Notes: generated from the sequence alone by a model not told the origin. Shown: positions 7,921 to 14,956, counted from the first letter of the stretch. The stretch: 28,586 nt of DNA from RUG563 sp024681215 (GCA_024681215.1 JAILBG010000004.1:1-28586), one strand, 5' to 3'. Translations and numbers: made by a program.

Positions 7921-9471
7921 ATGAATATTAAACAGGCGAAAGAACAGATCAAAAACGCTGTTATTGCCTACCATACCAAGGATGTATATGGAAGGCCCAC
8001 GATTTCTGCGCAGCGGCAGCGTCCCATCTTCCTGATGGGGCCTCCCGGCATCGGGAAAACAGCCATCGTGGAGCAGATCGCCCAGGAAATGGGCCTGCCG
8101 CTGGTTTCTTATTCCATGACGCATCATACGCGGCAGAGCGCCCTTGGCTTGCCTTTCATTTATGAAAAGCAGTTCGACGGGCAATCTTTCCGCGTCAGCG
8201 AATATACGATGAGCGAGATCATCGCCGCGGTGTATGATAAAATGGAACAGACCGGGCTGCGGGAAGGCATCCTCTTCCTGGATGAAATCAACTGCGTATC
8301 GGAAACGCTGGCGCCATCTATGCTGCAATTCCTGCAATACAAGGTGTTCGGTCAGCACAAGGTGCCGGAGGGGTGGATCGTGGTTACGGCGGGTAATCCT
8401 CCGGAATACAACCAAAGCGTCCGTGAGTTTGACATTGTTACATGGGACCGGCTGAAACGCATCGATGTGGAGGCGGATTTTGATACCTGGCGAAGCTGGG
8501 CTGTGGAACAGGGTATACACCCAGCGGTATTGAGCTATCTGGATATACGAAAGGTCGATTTCTATCTGGTGGAGTCCACTGCGGATGGGAAAAGTTTTGT
8601 AACCCCAAGGGGCTGGGTGGATCTGTCGGATATGCTCAAATTGTACGCTCAGCTTGGCATCAAGGCGGATCGGTATTTGATCGGGCAGTATTTGCAGAAT
8701 GATAAGATCAGCAGCACTTTCAGCCATTATTACGATCTCTGGACCAAATATCAGAGCGATTATCAGATCGACAGCATTTTGGCAGGCAAGGCTTCGCGAG
8801 AGATCCGCCAGCGGGCAAAGAACGGGAAGTTCGATGAGCGCATCAGCCTGGTGGGTCTTTTGATGGACGCGGTGCTGAATACCATCCGCCCGGTCATGCA
8901 GGAACAGAGCATGCTGGAGGAAGCGGTGAAGGCGCTGCAGGAGATCAGGAGAGCTCATACGCTGAAGCATACATCAATGGAGAAGCTGCTTCTGGATACA
9001 GCAGAGGATCGGCAAAAAAAGCTGCAGGCTGCGATGGCCGGCGGTATGATCTCCAGGGAGCAGGAGAACACCCAGCGGGAATTGATCGCCTTTATGAAAG
9101 AGGCCTCCGTCGTCGCCGCAGACGCGCAGGACGCGCCGCTCGACGCCGTCAAGGGGATGTTTGACCAGAGCGTGAAGGAACAGAAAAAGCAGGCCGCACA
9201 GCTTGGCAAACAGTTGGAGCATATGTTTGCGTTCGCGGAGGACGTATTTGGCGAGGGGCAGGAGATGCTGATCATCGTGACGGAAATGACCGCTTCGGCC
9301 GCCGCATCCCAGTATATTGCCAAATATGGCTGTCCGGGGTATTTCCGCAATAACAAGGCGCTGCTGTTCTACGAACGGCAGAAGCAGCTGATTCAGGAAA
9401 TCGACCAATTGGAAGCGGCAGAAGATCAGGAAGCGCCTTCACAAACGAAAGACAAGAAAAAGATGAATTGA
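7921..9471 (+). CDS. MoxR-type AAA+ ATPase
   Basis: A 516-residue AAA+ protein. Walker A is GPPGIGKT (40-47), Walker B is ILFLDE (117-122), and sensor 1 is Asn159 in TAGNPPEYN. The spacing and the H-H-T-R-Q-S stretch after the Walker A helix fit the MoxR branch, whose members form rings and act as chaperones that load or remodel targets together with vWA proteins. The C-terminal region (about 320-516) is rich in charged helices and is not recognised. AGGAG at 7910-7914 lies six bases before ATG 7921. It follows the LRR-BRCT gene by 57 bp and probably shares its promoter. The likely vWA partner is at 23-1408, separated by the two LRR genes, whereas such partners are usually adjacent. Confidence 0.85.
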   Translation: MNIKQAKEQIKNAVIAYHTKDVYGRPTISAQRQRPIFLMGPPGIGKTAIVEQIAQEMGLPLVSYSMTHHTRQSALGLPFIYEKQFDGQSFRVSEYTMSEIIAAVYDKMEQTGLREGILFLDEINCVSETLAPSMLQFLQYKVFGQHKVPEGWIVVTAGNPPEYNQSVREFDIVTWDRLKRIDVEADFDTWRSWAVEQGIHPAVLSYLDIRKVDFYLVESTADGKSFVTPRGWVDLSDMLKLYAQLGIKADRYLIGQYLQNDKISSTFSHYYDLWTKYQSDYQIDSILAGKASREIRQRAKNGKFDERISLVGLLMDAVLNTIRPVMQEQSMLEEAVKALQEIRRAHTLKHTSMEKLLLDTAEDRQKKLQAAMAGGMISREQENTQRELIAFMKEASVVAADAQDAPLDAVKGMFDQSVKEQKKQAAQLGKQLEHMFAFAEDVFGEGQEMLIIVTEMTASAAASQYIAKYGCPGYFRNNKALLFYERQKQLIQEIDQLEAAEDQEAPSQTKDKKKMN

Positions 9472-9490
9472 CGGCATGGGAATGCTACAG

Positions 9491-9536
9491 CAAGTTTCGA
9501 AAAATGGATGCGTCTATATACGTGCTCGAAAACTTG
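9491..9536 (+). terminator. Imperfect hairpin after moxR
   Basis: CAAGTTTCGA (9491-9500) pairs with TCGAAAACTTG (9526-9536), with one bulged A and a 25-base loop. It begins 20 bases after the moxR stop. No U-tract follows, so terminator function is uncertain. Confidence 0.25.
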
Positions 9537-9541
9537 ACGAA

Positions 9542-9616
9542 GGAAAACCCAATGTTAAAAAATCCAATATTGGATAATCTAACATTGGATAATCCAACGT
9601 AGGAAAATCGAACGCA
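9542..9616. repeat. Five tandem 15-bp repeats
   Basis: Five adjoining 15-base units start at 9542, 9557, 9572, 9587 and 9602. The consensus is close to GGAWAATCCAACATT; units three and four (GGATAATCTAACATT and GGATAATCCAACGTA) are most alike. There are no spacers, so it is not a CRISPR array. It lies between moxR and an orphan promoter. Confidence 0.75.
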
Positions 9617-9661
9617 ATTAAATACAGATATATAAAATACAGATATAATGAATACTAATCC

Positions 9662-9688
9662 TATCCATCAATCCTTATCCATCAATCC
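9662..9688. repeat. Two-copy 13-bp direct repeat
   Basis: TATCCATCAATCC occurs at 9662-9674 and again at 9676-9688, with a 14-bp period. It sits in the same gene-free AT-rich stretch as the 15-bp tandem array. Confidence 0.65.
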
Positions 9689-9743
9689 AATCATGAAGAA
9701 GAGTCTTCTCTCCACAGCAATGCTGATGAACAACCATTAATCC

Positions 9744-9789
9744 TTGAAAAAACCGTCTGAACAGGGTATAATGATTCCAGGGGAATCAT
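9744..9789 (+). promoter_or_regulatory. Orphan promoter with palindrome over the start site
   Basis: TTGAAA (9744-9749), a 17-bp spacer and TATAAT (9767-9772) form a good vegetative promoter. The palindrome ATGATTCC-AGG-GGAATCAT (9771-9789) overlaps the end of the -10 box and the expected start near 9779, as an operator would. No normal gene follows on this strand; the transcript would cover two mini-ORFs and the hairpin at 9981-10015. Confidence 0.55.
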
Positions 9790-9859
9790 CCCCACGATCC
9801 ACAGCAATAATGCCTCTTTATCACGCTCATAAAGGAATGATAAACTGAGGCTGTAGAGC

Positions 9860-9951
9860 ATGGAGAATACAATTAATCTGTGGAACCAGAATCACTGGAA
9901 CGAACAGGAGAAATGAAAATTAAACAAAAAGCGTTAGACTGTGTTGGGTAG
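9860..9951 (+). other. Two overlapping mini-ORFs, possibly decayed
   Basis: ATG 9860 opens 18 codons (MENTINLWNQNHWNEQEK) that end in TGA at 9914-9916. This stop overlaps ATG 9913, which opens 12 codons (MKIKQKALDCVG). AGGAG at 9906-9910 lies only two bases before the second ATG. The second start resembles the beginning of the MoxR protein (MNIKQAK), hinting at a decayed gene copy. Translation of either is unproven. Confidence 0.2.
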
Positions 9952-9980
9952 GAATAAGATAGAAAAGCTGGAGAGTCTAA

Positions 9981-10015
9981 AGGGCTGCTGAACATATGCT
10001 ATGTTCAACAGCCCT
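9981..10015 (-). terminator. Long hairpin, probable terminator of the degV-PHP operon
   Basis: A 16-bp stem with one mismatch and a TGC loop: AGGGCTGCTGAACATA (9981-9996) against TATGTTCAACAGCCCT (10000-10015). On the minus strand the right arm is followed by a short T-run (TTTAGACTC), so it best serves the PHP gene ending at 10133. On the plus strand no U-tract follows. Confidence 0.45.
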
Positions 10016-10132
10016 CATGTTGTAATCTCACAGTATTGACCAATCCTGTCGGCAGATGCTTTTTCAGAATCTTTGTCTAATACTGTTTTATGGGGCGTGA
10101 GCCTCCCCCGCCTTTTATATCAATATCATCTA

Positions 10133-11044
10133 TCACAGCCTCACCGGAGACGACCAGGCCCGCAGGCCGTTTTCGTCCTCAATTTCCACGCGGATATAGG
10201 TTTCCCGGGGCAGCGGGCGGTAGCGCGCCTCCGTGATGTCCTCCCCGGACAGGGTGCGTTCCCGGGAATAAATGGCGTCGGAATAGAAAATGACCTTCCG
10301 GCAGGGCGTGCATTTCAGCGCCACCTCGCCGTCCTCGATCTTCATTTCCGTGATCCGCGGACCCTGGCTGCCGTACACGTTTCCTTTATCCAGCGCATCC
10401 AGGATGCTTTCCCGGGTGCACGCTTCCGCGCATGCGATCACCGCGCTGTGGCACTGGTCGCCGTTGTACCGGTGGGCATCGTCCGCGGCCACGATCGGCA
10501 AAAGGAAGCCGTCGGCGAAGCACAGGTCGATCACCTCGGAGGAATCGGCCCGCCGGGCGTTCCAGGGAAAATCGGAGCAGCGGTTGTAGATCTCCACGGC
10601 GCTCAAATGCTTCAGGCCTTTGATGGTTTCCGGATCGTTCAGGCTCCAGGCGGGGTGGGCGAAAATCGCCAGGCCGCCGCAGGCCCGGATGGCGTCGACG
10701 CCCTGCTGGGGCGATGCCAGCGCGGCTGGGTCCTGCATGATCCCCGGATGCACGCCCACGCCGATGATATGCACCGCCTGGGCATGGCCGGTCTCCACGC
10801 GGTAATCCAGCTCCACCCCGGGGATCAGGAGCAGGTCCGTTTCCGCTTCGGCGGGCTCGGTGACCCGGCGATGATCGGTGATCGCCAGGAAATCATAGCC
10901 CGCGGCTCTGTACTGCGCTGCCGCTTCCCGCGGGGTCAACCACCCGTCGCTGCCGGTGGTATGGCAGTGAAAATTGCCCTTCCATTGCGGAAGGGCAGGA
11001 TCAATGATCATGCGCATGTTTTGTTTTTCTTCGTTCCTGTTCAT
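10133..11044 (-). CDS. PHP-domain phosphoesterase
   Basis: A 303-residue protein of the polymerase and histidinol phosphatase (PHP) superfamily, metal-dependent phosphoesterases. Metal-ligand motifs are HCHTTGSDG (His26, His28, Asp33), ITDHR (Asp57, His58), AHPAW and ADDAH. It resembles stand-alone PHP proteins annotated as putative phosphoesterases; the substrate cannot be told. ATG 11044 overlaps the degV stop in an ATGA arrangement, so the two genes are translationally coupled. Internal Met10 and Met12 are possible alternative starts because the HCH motif comes only at residue 26. The pair ends at the hairpin 10015-9981. Confidence 0.85.
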   Translation of the reverse strand: MNRNEEKQNMRMIIDPALPQWKGNFHCHTTGSDGWLTPREAAAQYRAAGYDFLAITDHRRVTEPAEAETDLLLIPGVELDYRVETGHAQAVHIIGVGVHPGIMQDPAALASPQQGVDAIRACGGLAIFAHPAWSLNDPETIKGLKHLSAVEIYNRCSDFPWNARRADSSEVIDLCFADGFLLPIVAADDAHRYNGDQCHSAVIACAEACTRESILDALDKGNVYGSQGPRITEMKIEDGEVALKCTPCRKVIFYSDAIYSRERTLSGEDITEARYRPLPRETYIRVEIEDENGLRAWSSPVRL

Positions 11045-11922
11045 CAGATCGCCCGTTCCTTGCCCATGAAGCAGATGGCCAGGGTGCCGGGGCCGCAGTG
11101 CGCGCCGATGACGGGGCCTACCGCCTGGATGCGGATATCCCGGATGCCGGGGATGCGCTGCCGGAGCATTTCCGCCACCCGCTGGGCTTCCTCTTTCACG
11201 TCGGCCTGCATGATGAGCACGGTCTGGTCCTCCGGATGCTCAATGTATTCGGCGGTGCGGTCCACCAGGGTGCGCAGCGCCTTCTTCCGGCCCTGCACCT
11301 TTTCCGCGGGGTCCAGCTTGCCGCCTTTGCCCATGCAGATGATGGGCTTGATATCCAGCATGGAGCCGAAGAACGCGCTGGTGGAGGAAATACGCCCGCC
11401 CCGGGCCAGGTATTTCAGATCTCCCACCGTCAGCCAGGCGTGGGCCCGCATCCGGTTGTCCTTCACCCACTGCTCCACTTCCTCCATGGACTTGCCCTGC
11501 TCGTAAAGCGCGTGGGCGCCCAGGATCAGCAGCGACTGGGGGCCGGAGATGCTCAGGGTATCCACCACGATGAATTTCCGCTCCGGATACTTTTCCAGCA
11601 GCTGCTCCCGGGCCTCGAAAATATTATTGATGGTGGCGCTCATCTGGGAGGAGAAGGCGATGAACAGCAGGTCCTTTTCTTTCAGGATGGGCTCAAAATA
11701 CTCCAGATACGCGGCCGTGGGCAGCAGGGACGTATTGGGCGCGGCCCCGGCTTCCATCTTATGGAAAAAATCCTCCTCGATACCGGCGCGGCCGTTATCA
11801 TCCAGGTATTCCACGCCGTCCAGCGTATAGGGCATTTTTACAACGGGGATCTGCTTCTCATCGGCGATGGAAAAGAGCAGGTCGCTGTCGCTGTCCGTCA
11901 TGAATACATAATTCTGTTCCAT
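11044..11922 (-). CDS. DegV family fatty-acid-binding protein
   Basis: A 292-residue DegV protein. Family blocks are FMTDSDSDL at the N-terminus, AAPNTSLLPTAAYLEYF, LLFIAFSSQMSATINN, FIVVDTLSISGPQ and YLARGGRISSTSAFFGSMLDIKPI. DegV/FakB proteins bind a fatty acid and can present it to the kinase FakA for phosphorylation; whether this one does so is not visible. ATG 11922 is preferred over TTG 11931 because the AAGGAGG at 11940-11934 is 11 bases from the ATG but only two from the TTG. A promoter lies at 12004-11976. It overlaps the PHP gene by four bases. Confidence 0.9.
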   Translation of the reverse strand: MEQNYVFMTDSDSDLLFSIADEKQIPVVKMPYTLDGVEYLDDNGRAGIEEDFFHKMEAGAAPNTSLLPTAAYLEYFEPILKEKDLLFIAFSSQMSATINNIFEAREQLLEKYPERKFIVVDTLSISGPQSLLILGAHALYEQGKSMEEVEQWVKDNRMRAHAWLTVGDLKYLARGGRISSTSAFFGSMLDIKPIICMGKGGKLDPAEKVQGRKKALRTLVDRTAEYIEHPEDQTVLIMQADVKEEAQRVAEMLRQRIPGIRDIRIQAVGPVIGAHCGPGTLAICFMGKERAI

Positions 11923-11950
11923 GTGCGTCAACCCCTCCTTGCGTCATTGG

Positions 11951-11971
11951 TATCATGAAAAAATCATGATA
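11951..11971 (-). promoter_or_regulatory. Palindrome at the degV transcription start
   Basis: TATCATGA-AAAAA-TCATGATA is a perfect 8-bp inverted repeat. On the minus strand it lies just past the -10 box and covers the expected start near 11969, so it could be an operator or a hairpin at the 5' end of the messenger. Confidence 0.4.
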
Positions 11972-11975
11972 TATT

Positions 11976-12004
11976 ATTTTACCCTGTTTTTCCGAAAAAA
12001 TCAA
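11976..12004 (-). promoter_or_regulatory. Promoter of the degV-PHP operon
   Basis: On the minus strand TTGATT (12004-11999) is followed after 17 bp by TAAAAT (11981-11976). The AT-rich context and position before degV support it. Confidence 0.6.
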
Positions 12005-12065
12005 CCGATCCGCGCAATTTGTACGTCAGGCGATTCTTTTTCCCGCCGGAGCGCAATTTCCGCGC

Positions 12066-12098
12066 AAAAAAAGACCGCTGCGGTTTCCCGCGGCGGCC
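12066..12098 (-). terminator. Intrinsic terminator of rplJ-rplL
   Basis: On the minus strand GGCCGCCGCGG, a GAAA loop and CCGCAGCGGTC form a stem with one mismatch and one G-U pair, followed by seven T. It starts 12 bases after the rplL stop and separates rplL from degV. Confidence 0.85.
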
Positions 12099-12110
12099 TT
12101 TGCGAAAATC

Positions 12111-12485
12111 TTATTTGATTTCGACCTTCGCGCCCACTTCGGCGAACTGGGCCTTGACCTTTTCGGCCTCTTCCTTGCTGACGCCTTCCTTCAGGGGCTT
12201 GGGCAGGGATTCCACGAATTCCTTGGCTTCCTTCAGGCCCAGACCGGACACGACTTCGCGCACAGCCTTGATGACCTTGATCTTTTCGGAGCCGGCATCC
12301 ACCAGGATGGCGTCGAATTCGGTCTGTTCTTCCGCGGGAGCGGCGGCGGCAGCGCCGGCACCGGCAGCGCCGGCCACGGCGATCGCGCCGGTAACACCGA
12401 ATTTTTCTTTCAGAGCTTCAACCAGTTCGTTGACTTCCATCAGAGACATTTTCTCGATGGCTTCAATGATTTCCTGAACGGACAT
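12111..12485 (-). CDS. rplL: 50S ribosomal protein L7/L12
   Basis: A 124-residue stalk protein, the usual length. It has the N-terminal dimerisation helices (SVQEIIEAIEKMSLMEVNELVEALKEKFGV), an Ala/Gly-rich hinge (about 36-52) and the C-terminal factor-binding domain with EKIKVIKAVREV, GLGLKEAKEFVE and P-K-P-L-K-E-G. Dimers bind L10 and recruit elongation factors. The start at 12485 is chosen because GGAGG at 12500-12494 lies just before it; ATG 12500 overlaps that ribosome binding site and would give an over-long N-terminus. It follows rplJ by 68 bp and precedes a terminator, so rpoB is not downstream as in most bacteria. Confidence 0.97.
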   Translation of the reverse strand: MSVQEIIEAIEKMSLMEVNELVEALKEKFGVTGAIAVAGAAGAGAAAAAPAEEQTEFDAILVDAGSEKIKVIKAVREVVSGLGLKEAKEFVESLPKPLKEGVSKEEAEKVKAQFAEVGAKVEIK

Positions 12486-12529
12486 TTTCTTTTCCTCCAT
12501 TTTTATTTCAGATCGGTAAGTGTTTTCAT

Positions 12530-12545
12530 GCGGCCTTCAGGCCGC
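12530..12545 (-). promoter_or_regulatory. Hairpin between rplJ and rplL
   Basis: GCGGCC-TGAA-GGCCGC on the minus strand lies in the 68-bp gap between rplJ and rplL. No U-tract follows. It may stabilise or process the messenger so that L12 is made in excess of L10, but this is inference. Confidence 0.35.
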
Positions 12546-12553
12546 GCCGCTCA

Positions 12554-13054
12554 TCAGGCGGCTTCCTTCTTTTCGGCGATTTCGCCGAGCACGGCCACCA
12601 GGGCGGAAACGGGGCTCATCAGGCAGCCCACCAGGGTCGCCATAAGCTCGTCCTTGCCGGGCATCTTGCTCAGCTTCAGCATGGTCTTTTCATCGGCAGC
12701 CTTGTTTTCAAAGATACCGCCGGTGATCTTGAGGGACTCCAGCTTGTTCTTTTCGATGAACTGGGCCACGGCCTTGGGGCCGCTGACCGGGTCCTTCTTG
12801 GAGAAGACGAACGCGTTGGGGCCGTTGAGCAGATCGTCCAGGCCCTCGACGCCCACCTGCTGCAGCGCCAGCTTCACCAGCCGGTTCTTGAGCACGCAGT
12901 AGTCCACGTCGTTTTCGCGGCAGGCGCGGCGCAGGTTGGTATCCTGCTCCACGGTCAGCCCGCTGTAGCTCACCAGGGTGACGGACTCGGCGCCCTTCAG
13001 CCTTTCCACGATCTCAGCGACCTTTTCGACCTTCATGTCACGGTTCTTGCTCAT
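12554..13054 (-). CDS. rplJ: 50S ribosomal protein L10
   Basis: A 166-residue L10, normal length. Family blocks are SVTLVSYSGLTVEQDTNLRR, YCVLKNRLVKLAL, GPNAFVFSKKDPV and a C-terminal Ala-rich helix that carries L12 dimers. The ATG at 13054 has AGGAGG at 13073-13068, which is 13 bases away. A nearer ATG at 13062 opens a three-codon frame (MEK) whose TGA overlaps the rplJ ATG, an unusual coupled arrangement. The gene is preceded by an attenuator-type leader and its own promoter, fitting autogenous control by the L10-L12 complex. Confidence 0.97.
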   Translation of the reverse strand: MSKNRDMKVEKVAEIVERLKGAESVTLVSYSGLTVEQDTNLRRACRENDVDYCVLKNRLVKLALQQVGVEGLDDLLNGPNAFVFSKKDPVSGPKAVAQFIEKNKLESLKITGGIFENKAADEKTMLKLSKMPGKDELMATLVGCLMSPVSALVAVLGEIAEKKEAA

Positions 13055-13217
13055 TTTTCCATTTACACCTCCTCAATGGCTCAGAGTAAAAGAAAAACCC
13101 TTGCGCCGCGCAAGGGAGAGCATACAAATCACTTTCCTTTGCACCTCGGCAGGCGGGCAGCGCCCTTTAGATCCTTGCGGATACCGGCTGTCTACGGCAC
13201 AGGCTCTTTCAAAGCCG
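13055..13217 (-). ncRNA. L10 leader (rplJ-rplL autoregulatory leader)
   Basis: The roughly 160-base leader between the rplJ promoter and its start contains GC-rich paired segments and ends in a terminator hairpin at 13116-13086 placed before the ribosome binding site. This is the layout of the Firmicute L10 leader, in which the L10-L12 complex binds the RNA and favours premature termination. The fold itself was not computed. Confidence 0.75.
13086..13116 (-). terminator. Attenuator in the rplJ leader
   Basis: On the minus strand CCCTTGCG-CGG-CGCAAGGG is followed by TTTTTCTTTT. It is a strong intrinsic terminator upstream of the rplJ ribosome binding site, so it must be conditional. Confidence 0.85.
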
Positions 13218-13223
13218 AAAAGG

Positions 13224-13252
13224 ATTTTACCACAAAAAAGGAGGGCTGTCAA
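13224..13252 (-). promoter_or_regulatory. Promoter of rplJ-rplL
   Basis: TTGACA (13252-13247), a 17-bp spacer and TAAAAT (13229-13224) on the minus strand. The -35 box contains the TGA stop codon of the upstream DUF4230 gene (13251-13249). Transcription would start near 13217. Confidence 0.85.
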
Positions 13253-13863
13253 CCCCCCGCCGTTGTATTTTCAATGGGTTTTTGGAACGTCACCGTCAGT
13301 TCCTCCCCGGTCCACTGTTCGGCCAGCTGCCGGATGCGCCCGCAGGTCTCCTGCCAGGCGTTTTCCAGGCAGGCCGGATCCTCCAGATATTTTTTCCTGC
13401 ATTCCGCCGCCTGCTCGTCCAGCATCTGCTGATAGCGGTCTTCGCTGAGGGGATAAAGAAAATCGCTGACTTCCGGCTTTCCCGTCACCTGAAAACTATC
13501 GTACGTCATGACGGCATCCGGCACCGTGAAAACCAGCCCGTCCTCCCCCGCGGCCACCGCGACCCCGTTGAGGTGCACGCCCAGGCCGATTTCGTACGTA
13601 TACGGAACGGACACCGTCTGCACGTCTCCGATCAGCAGGGCCTTCGTGCTGCTGTGCATCACGGAACTGTCGGTGTATTTCACCGCCGTCAGTTCGCCCA
13701 CCCGCTGGATCTCGTGGGCGATGATCTCCGTGGCCCTTTCATATTTTCCCTGCAGCATATTGCCGCTGAACCAGCCCCATCCCCAGCGGATCAGGAATAC
13801 CGCCAGGGTGATGCCCAGCGCCAGTCCGGCCACCCGCAGCAGCGCCTTGCCTGCGCGCTTCAT
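13249..13863 (-). CDS. DUF4230-like membrane-anchored protein
   Basis: A 204-residue protein with one N-terminal membrane helix (about 8-27, RVAGLALGITLAVFLIRW) and an extracytoplasmic domain resembling DUF4230: VGELTAVKYTDSSV, then IGLGVHLNGVAV and VTVPDAVMTYDSFQV-like strands, with a helical C-terminus. The function of DUF4230 is unknown. ATG 13863 overlaps the stop of the preceding 53-residue gene in an ATGA arrangement; an open frame continues upstream to 13962 but only antiparallel to that gene's reading. Its stop codon lies inside the rplJ -35 box, so transcripts of this operon could read into rplJ. Confidence 0.7.
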   Translation of the reverse strand: MKRAGKALLRVAGLALGITLAVFLIRWGWGWFSGNMLQGKYERATEIIAHEIQRVGELTAVKYTDSSVMHSSTKALLIGDVQTVSVPYTYEIGLGVHLNGVAVAAGEDGLVFTVPDAVMTYDSFQVTGKPEVSDFLYPLSEDRYQQMLDEQAAECRKKYLEDPACLENAWQETCGRIRQLAEQWTGEELTVTFQKPIENTTAGG

Positions 13864-14021
13864 TGCCTCATGCCCTCCAGCAGCACCAATACGTACACCG
13901 CGCCCCGGACCACGGCGTACAGGATGGCCGCGTAACCCACCAGCAGCACGAACCGGTGCCACAGGCTCAGCCTGCCGCTTCTGCGCCTCGGTTTCCGGGC
14001 TTCGATCTGATAATCCGTCAT
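13860..14021 (-). CDS. Small single-pass membrane protein
   Basis: A 53-residue protein: a basic N-terminus (ARKPRRRSGR) followed by a long hydrophobic helix (about 22-48, RFVLLVGYAAILYAVVRG then VYVLVLL). ATG 14021 has AGGAGG at 14033-14028 six bases before it, far better than in-frame ATG 14063. It is coupled by an ATGA overlap to the DUF4230 gene. No family recognised; a partner or anchor for DUF4230 is a guess. Confidence 0.7.
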   Translation of the reverse strand: MTDYQIEARKPRRRSGRLSLWHRFVLLVGYAAILYAVVRGAVYVLVLLEGMRQ

Positions 14022-14042
14022 AAGCAGCCTCCTTCCGTCATC

Positions 14043-14071
14043 ATTATACAACACAATCTTCAATTTTTCTA
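14043..14071 (-). promoter_or_regulatory. Probable promoter of the small-membrane-protein/DUF4230 pair
   Basis: A perfect TATAAT (14048-14043, minus strand) lies 22 bases upstream of the ATG at 14021. A weak -35 match, TAGAAA (14071-14066), is 17 bp further upstream. Confidence 0.5.
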
Positions 14072-14103
14072 CACAATTCTGAAATATTTTACAAAACCAT
14101 ACG

Positions 14104-14124
14104 AAAAAGGGGCCTTCCGGCCCC
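14104..14124 (-). terminator. Terminator of the Cys-rich protein gene
   Basis: GGGGCC-GGAA-GGCCCC followed by TTTTT on the minus strand, 20 bases after the stop at 14144. Confidence 0.9.
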
Positions 14125-14143
14125 CGTAAGATGCGCGTGTATA

Positions 14144-14956
14144 TCAGTTCCCGCAGCGGCGGCAGCCGTTCCCACAGCCGCCGCAGCTGTTGCAGTTGCC
14201 GCAGTTATTGCAGTTGCCGCAATTCTGGCTGTTGTAGGCGTCCTCGTCGCACAGGGTAGCGGGCGGGAAGAGCGGCAGGGAGAAGAATTCGTCGCACACG
14301 CTGTCGGAGAATTCCTCGCAGGGCGGAATGGGGCAGAACCCATAGCTGGGCACCAGGATCTCCACCCGGGCCAGCACCTTGAGCACGATGGTGACGCAGA
14401 CGGTGAGCCGGAAGGTATTGTCGCCCTGGTAGCTGCCCGCCACGCACACGGCGCTGGCCATGCCCTCCAGGGTGAAGGGCACGATGGAATCGTCGGGAAT
14501 AGCCAGGAGCACATCCTTCCCCACCGTTACGACGCCCTTTCCGATGTATTCCACGCAGCGGCTGTCCGTGAACAGGATGTCGATGGGGATCTCCACCGTG
14601 CCGCGCACCCGGGCGAAGCAGGGCCGGTCGCACAGCCGCTCCACGGAGAGATTGCCGATGTCCACGTCCATGGTGCTGGAGCGGCAGGATTCAAAGGTGA
14701 TGGGGGCCACGGGGGCGGAAGTAGGGGGCACGGTGGTGGTGTCGTCGTTGCAGCTGCACCCGCAGCCGTTGTTCACCACCTGGGCGTAGCTGGTGATGGT
14801 GACGTTCACGTTGGTCAGCTGCTCCTGCTGCAGGCAGCTGTCGTACACCCGCTGCACCTGGATGCAGATCTTCTCGTTCAGTCCGTCCAGGGCGCTGCCC
14901 TCGATGGTGCCGGGGCAGCAGCCGGGATTGGCGTTCTTGTAAGAATAGAAAGACAT
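14144..14956 (-). CDS. Cys-rich protein, possible spore coat component
   Basis: A 270-residue protein with a distinctive N-terminus (MSFYSYKNANPGCCPGTIEG), a Cys-rich C-G-C-S-C stretch near residue 66, a beta-rich middle and a C-terminal tail (about 243-270) made almost only of Cys, Asn and Gly. There is no signal peptide. Cysteine-rich tails of this type cross-link or bind metal in coat and exosporium proteins, and a sigma-K-like promoter lies upstream, so a spore coat role is plausible. No named family is recognised. ATG 14956 has AGGAGG at 14971-14966 nine bases upstream. It is a single-gene unit closed by a strong terminator. Confidence 0.6.
   Translation of the reverse strand: MSFYSYKNANPGCCPGTIEGSALDGLNEKICIQVQRVYDSCLQQEQLTNVNVTITSYAQVVNNGCGCSCNDDTTTVPPTSAPVAPITFESCRSSTMDVDIGNLSVERLCDRPCFARVRGTVEIPIDILFTDSRCVEYIGKGVVTVGKDVLLAIPDDSIVPFTLEGMASAVCVAGSYQGDNTFRLTVCVTIVLKVLARVEILVPSYGFCPIPPCEEFSDSVCDEFFSLPLFPPATLCDEDAYNSQNCGNCNNCGNCNSCGGCGNGCRRCGN

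Noticed and set aside
9542..9616. CRISPR array
   Set aside because: Units are only 15 bp and directly adjoining, without spacers, and no cas genes are near.
9860..9951. Toxin-antitoxin or small-peptide pair
   Set aside because: The two frames are 18 and 12 codons with poor ribosome binding sites and no hydrophobic or charged pattern of known small toxins; kept only as a low-confidence entry.
10073..11506. Long plus-strand open frame (477 codons) opposite the PHP and degV genes
   Set aside because: Low-complexity His/Gly/Arg-rich translation with no ribosome binding site, lying antisense to two well-recognised coupled genes. High GC content leaves such frames open.
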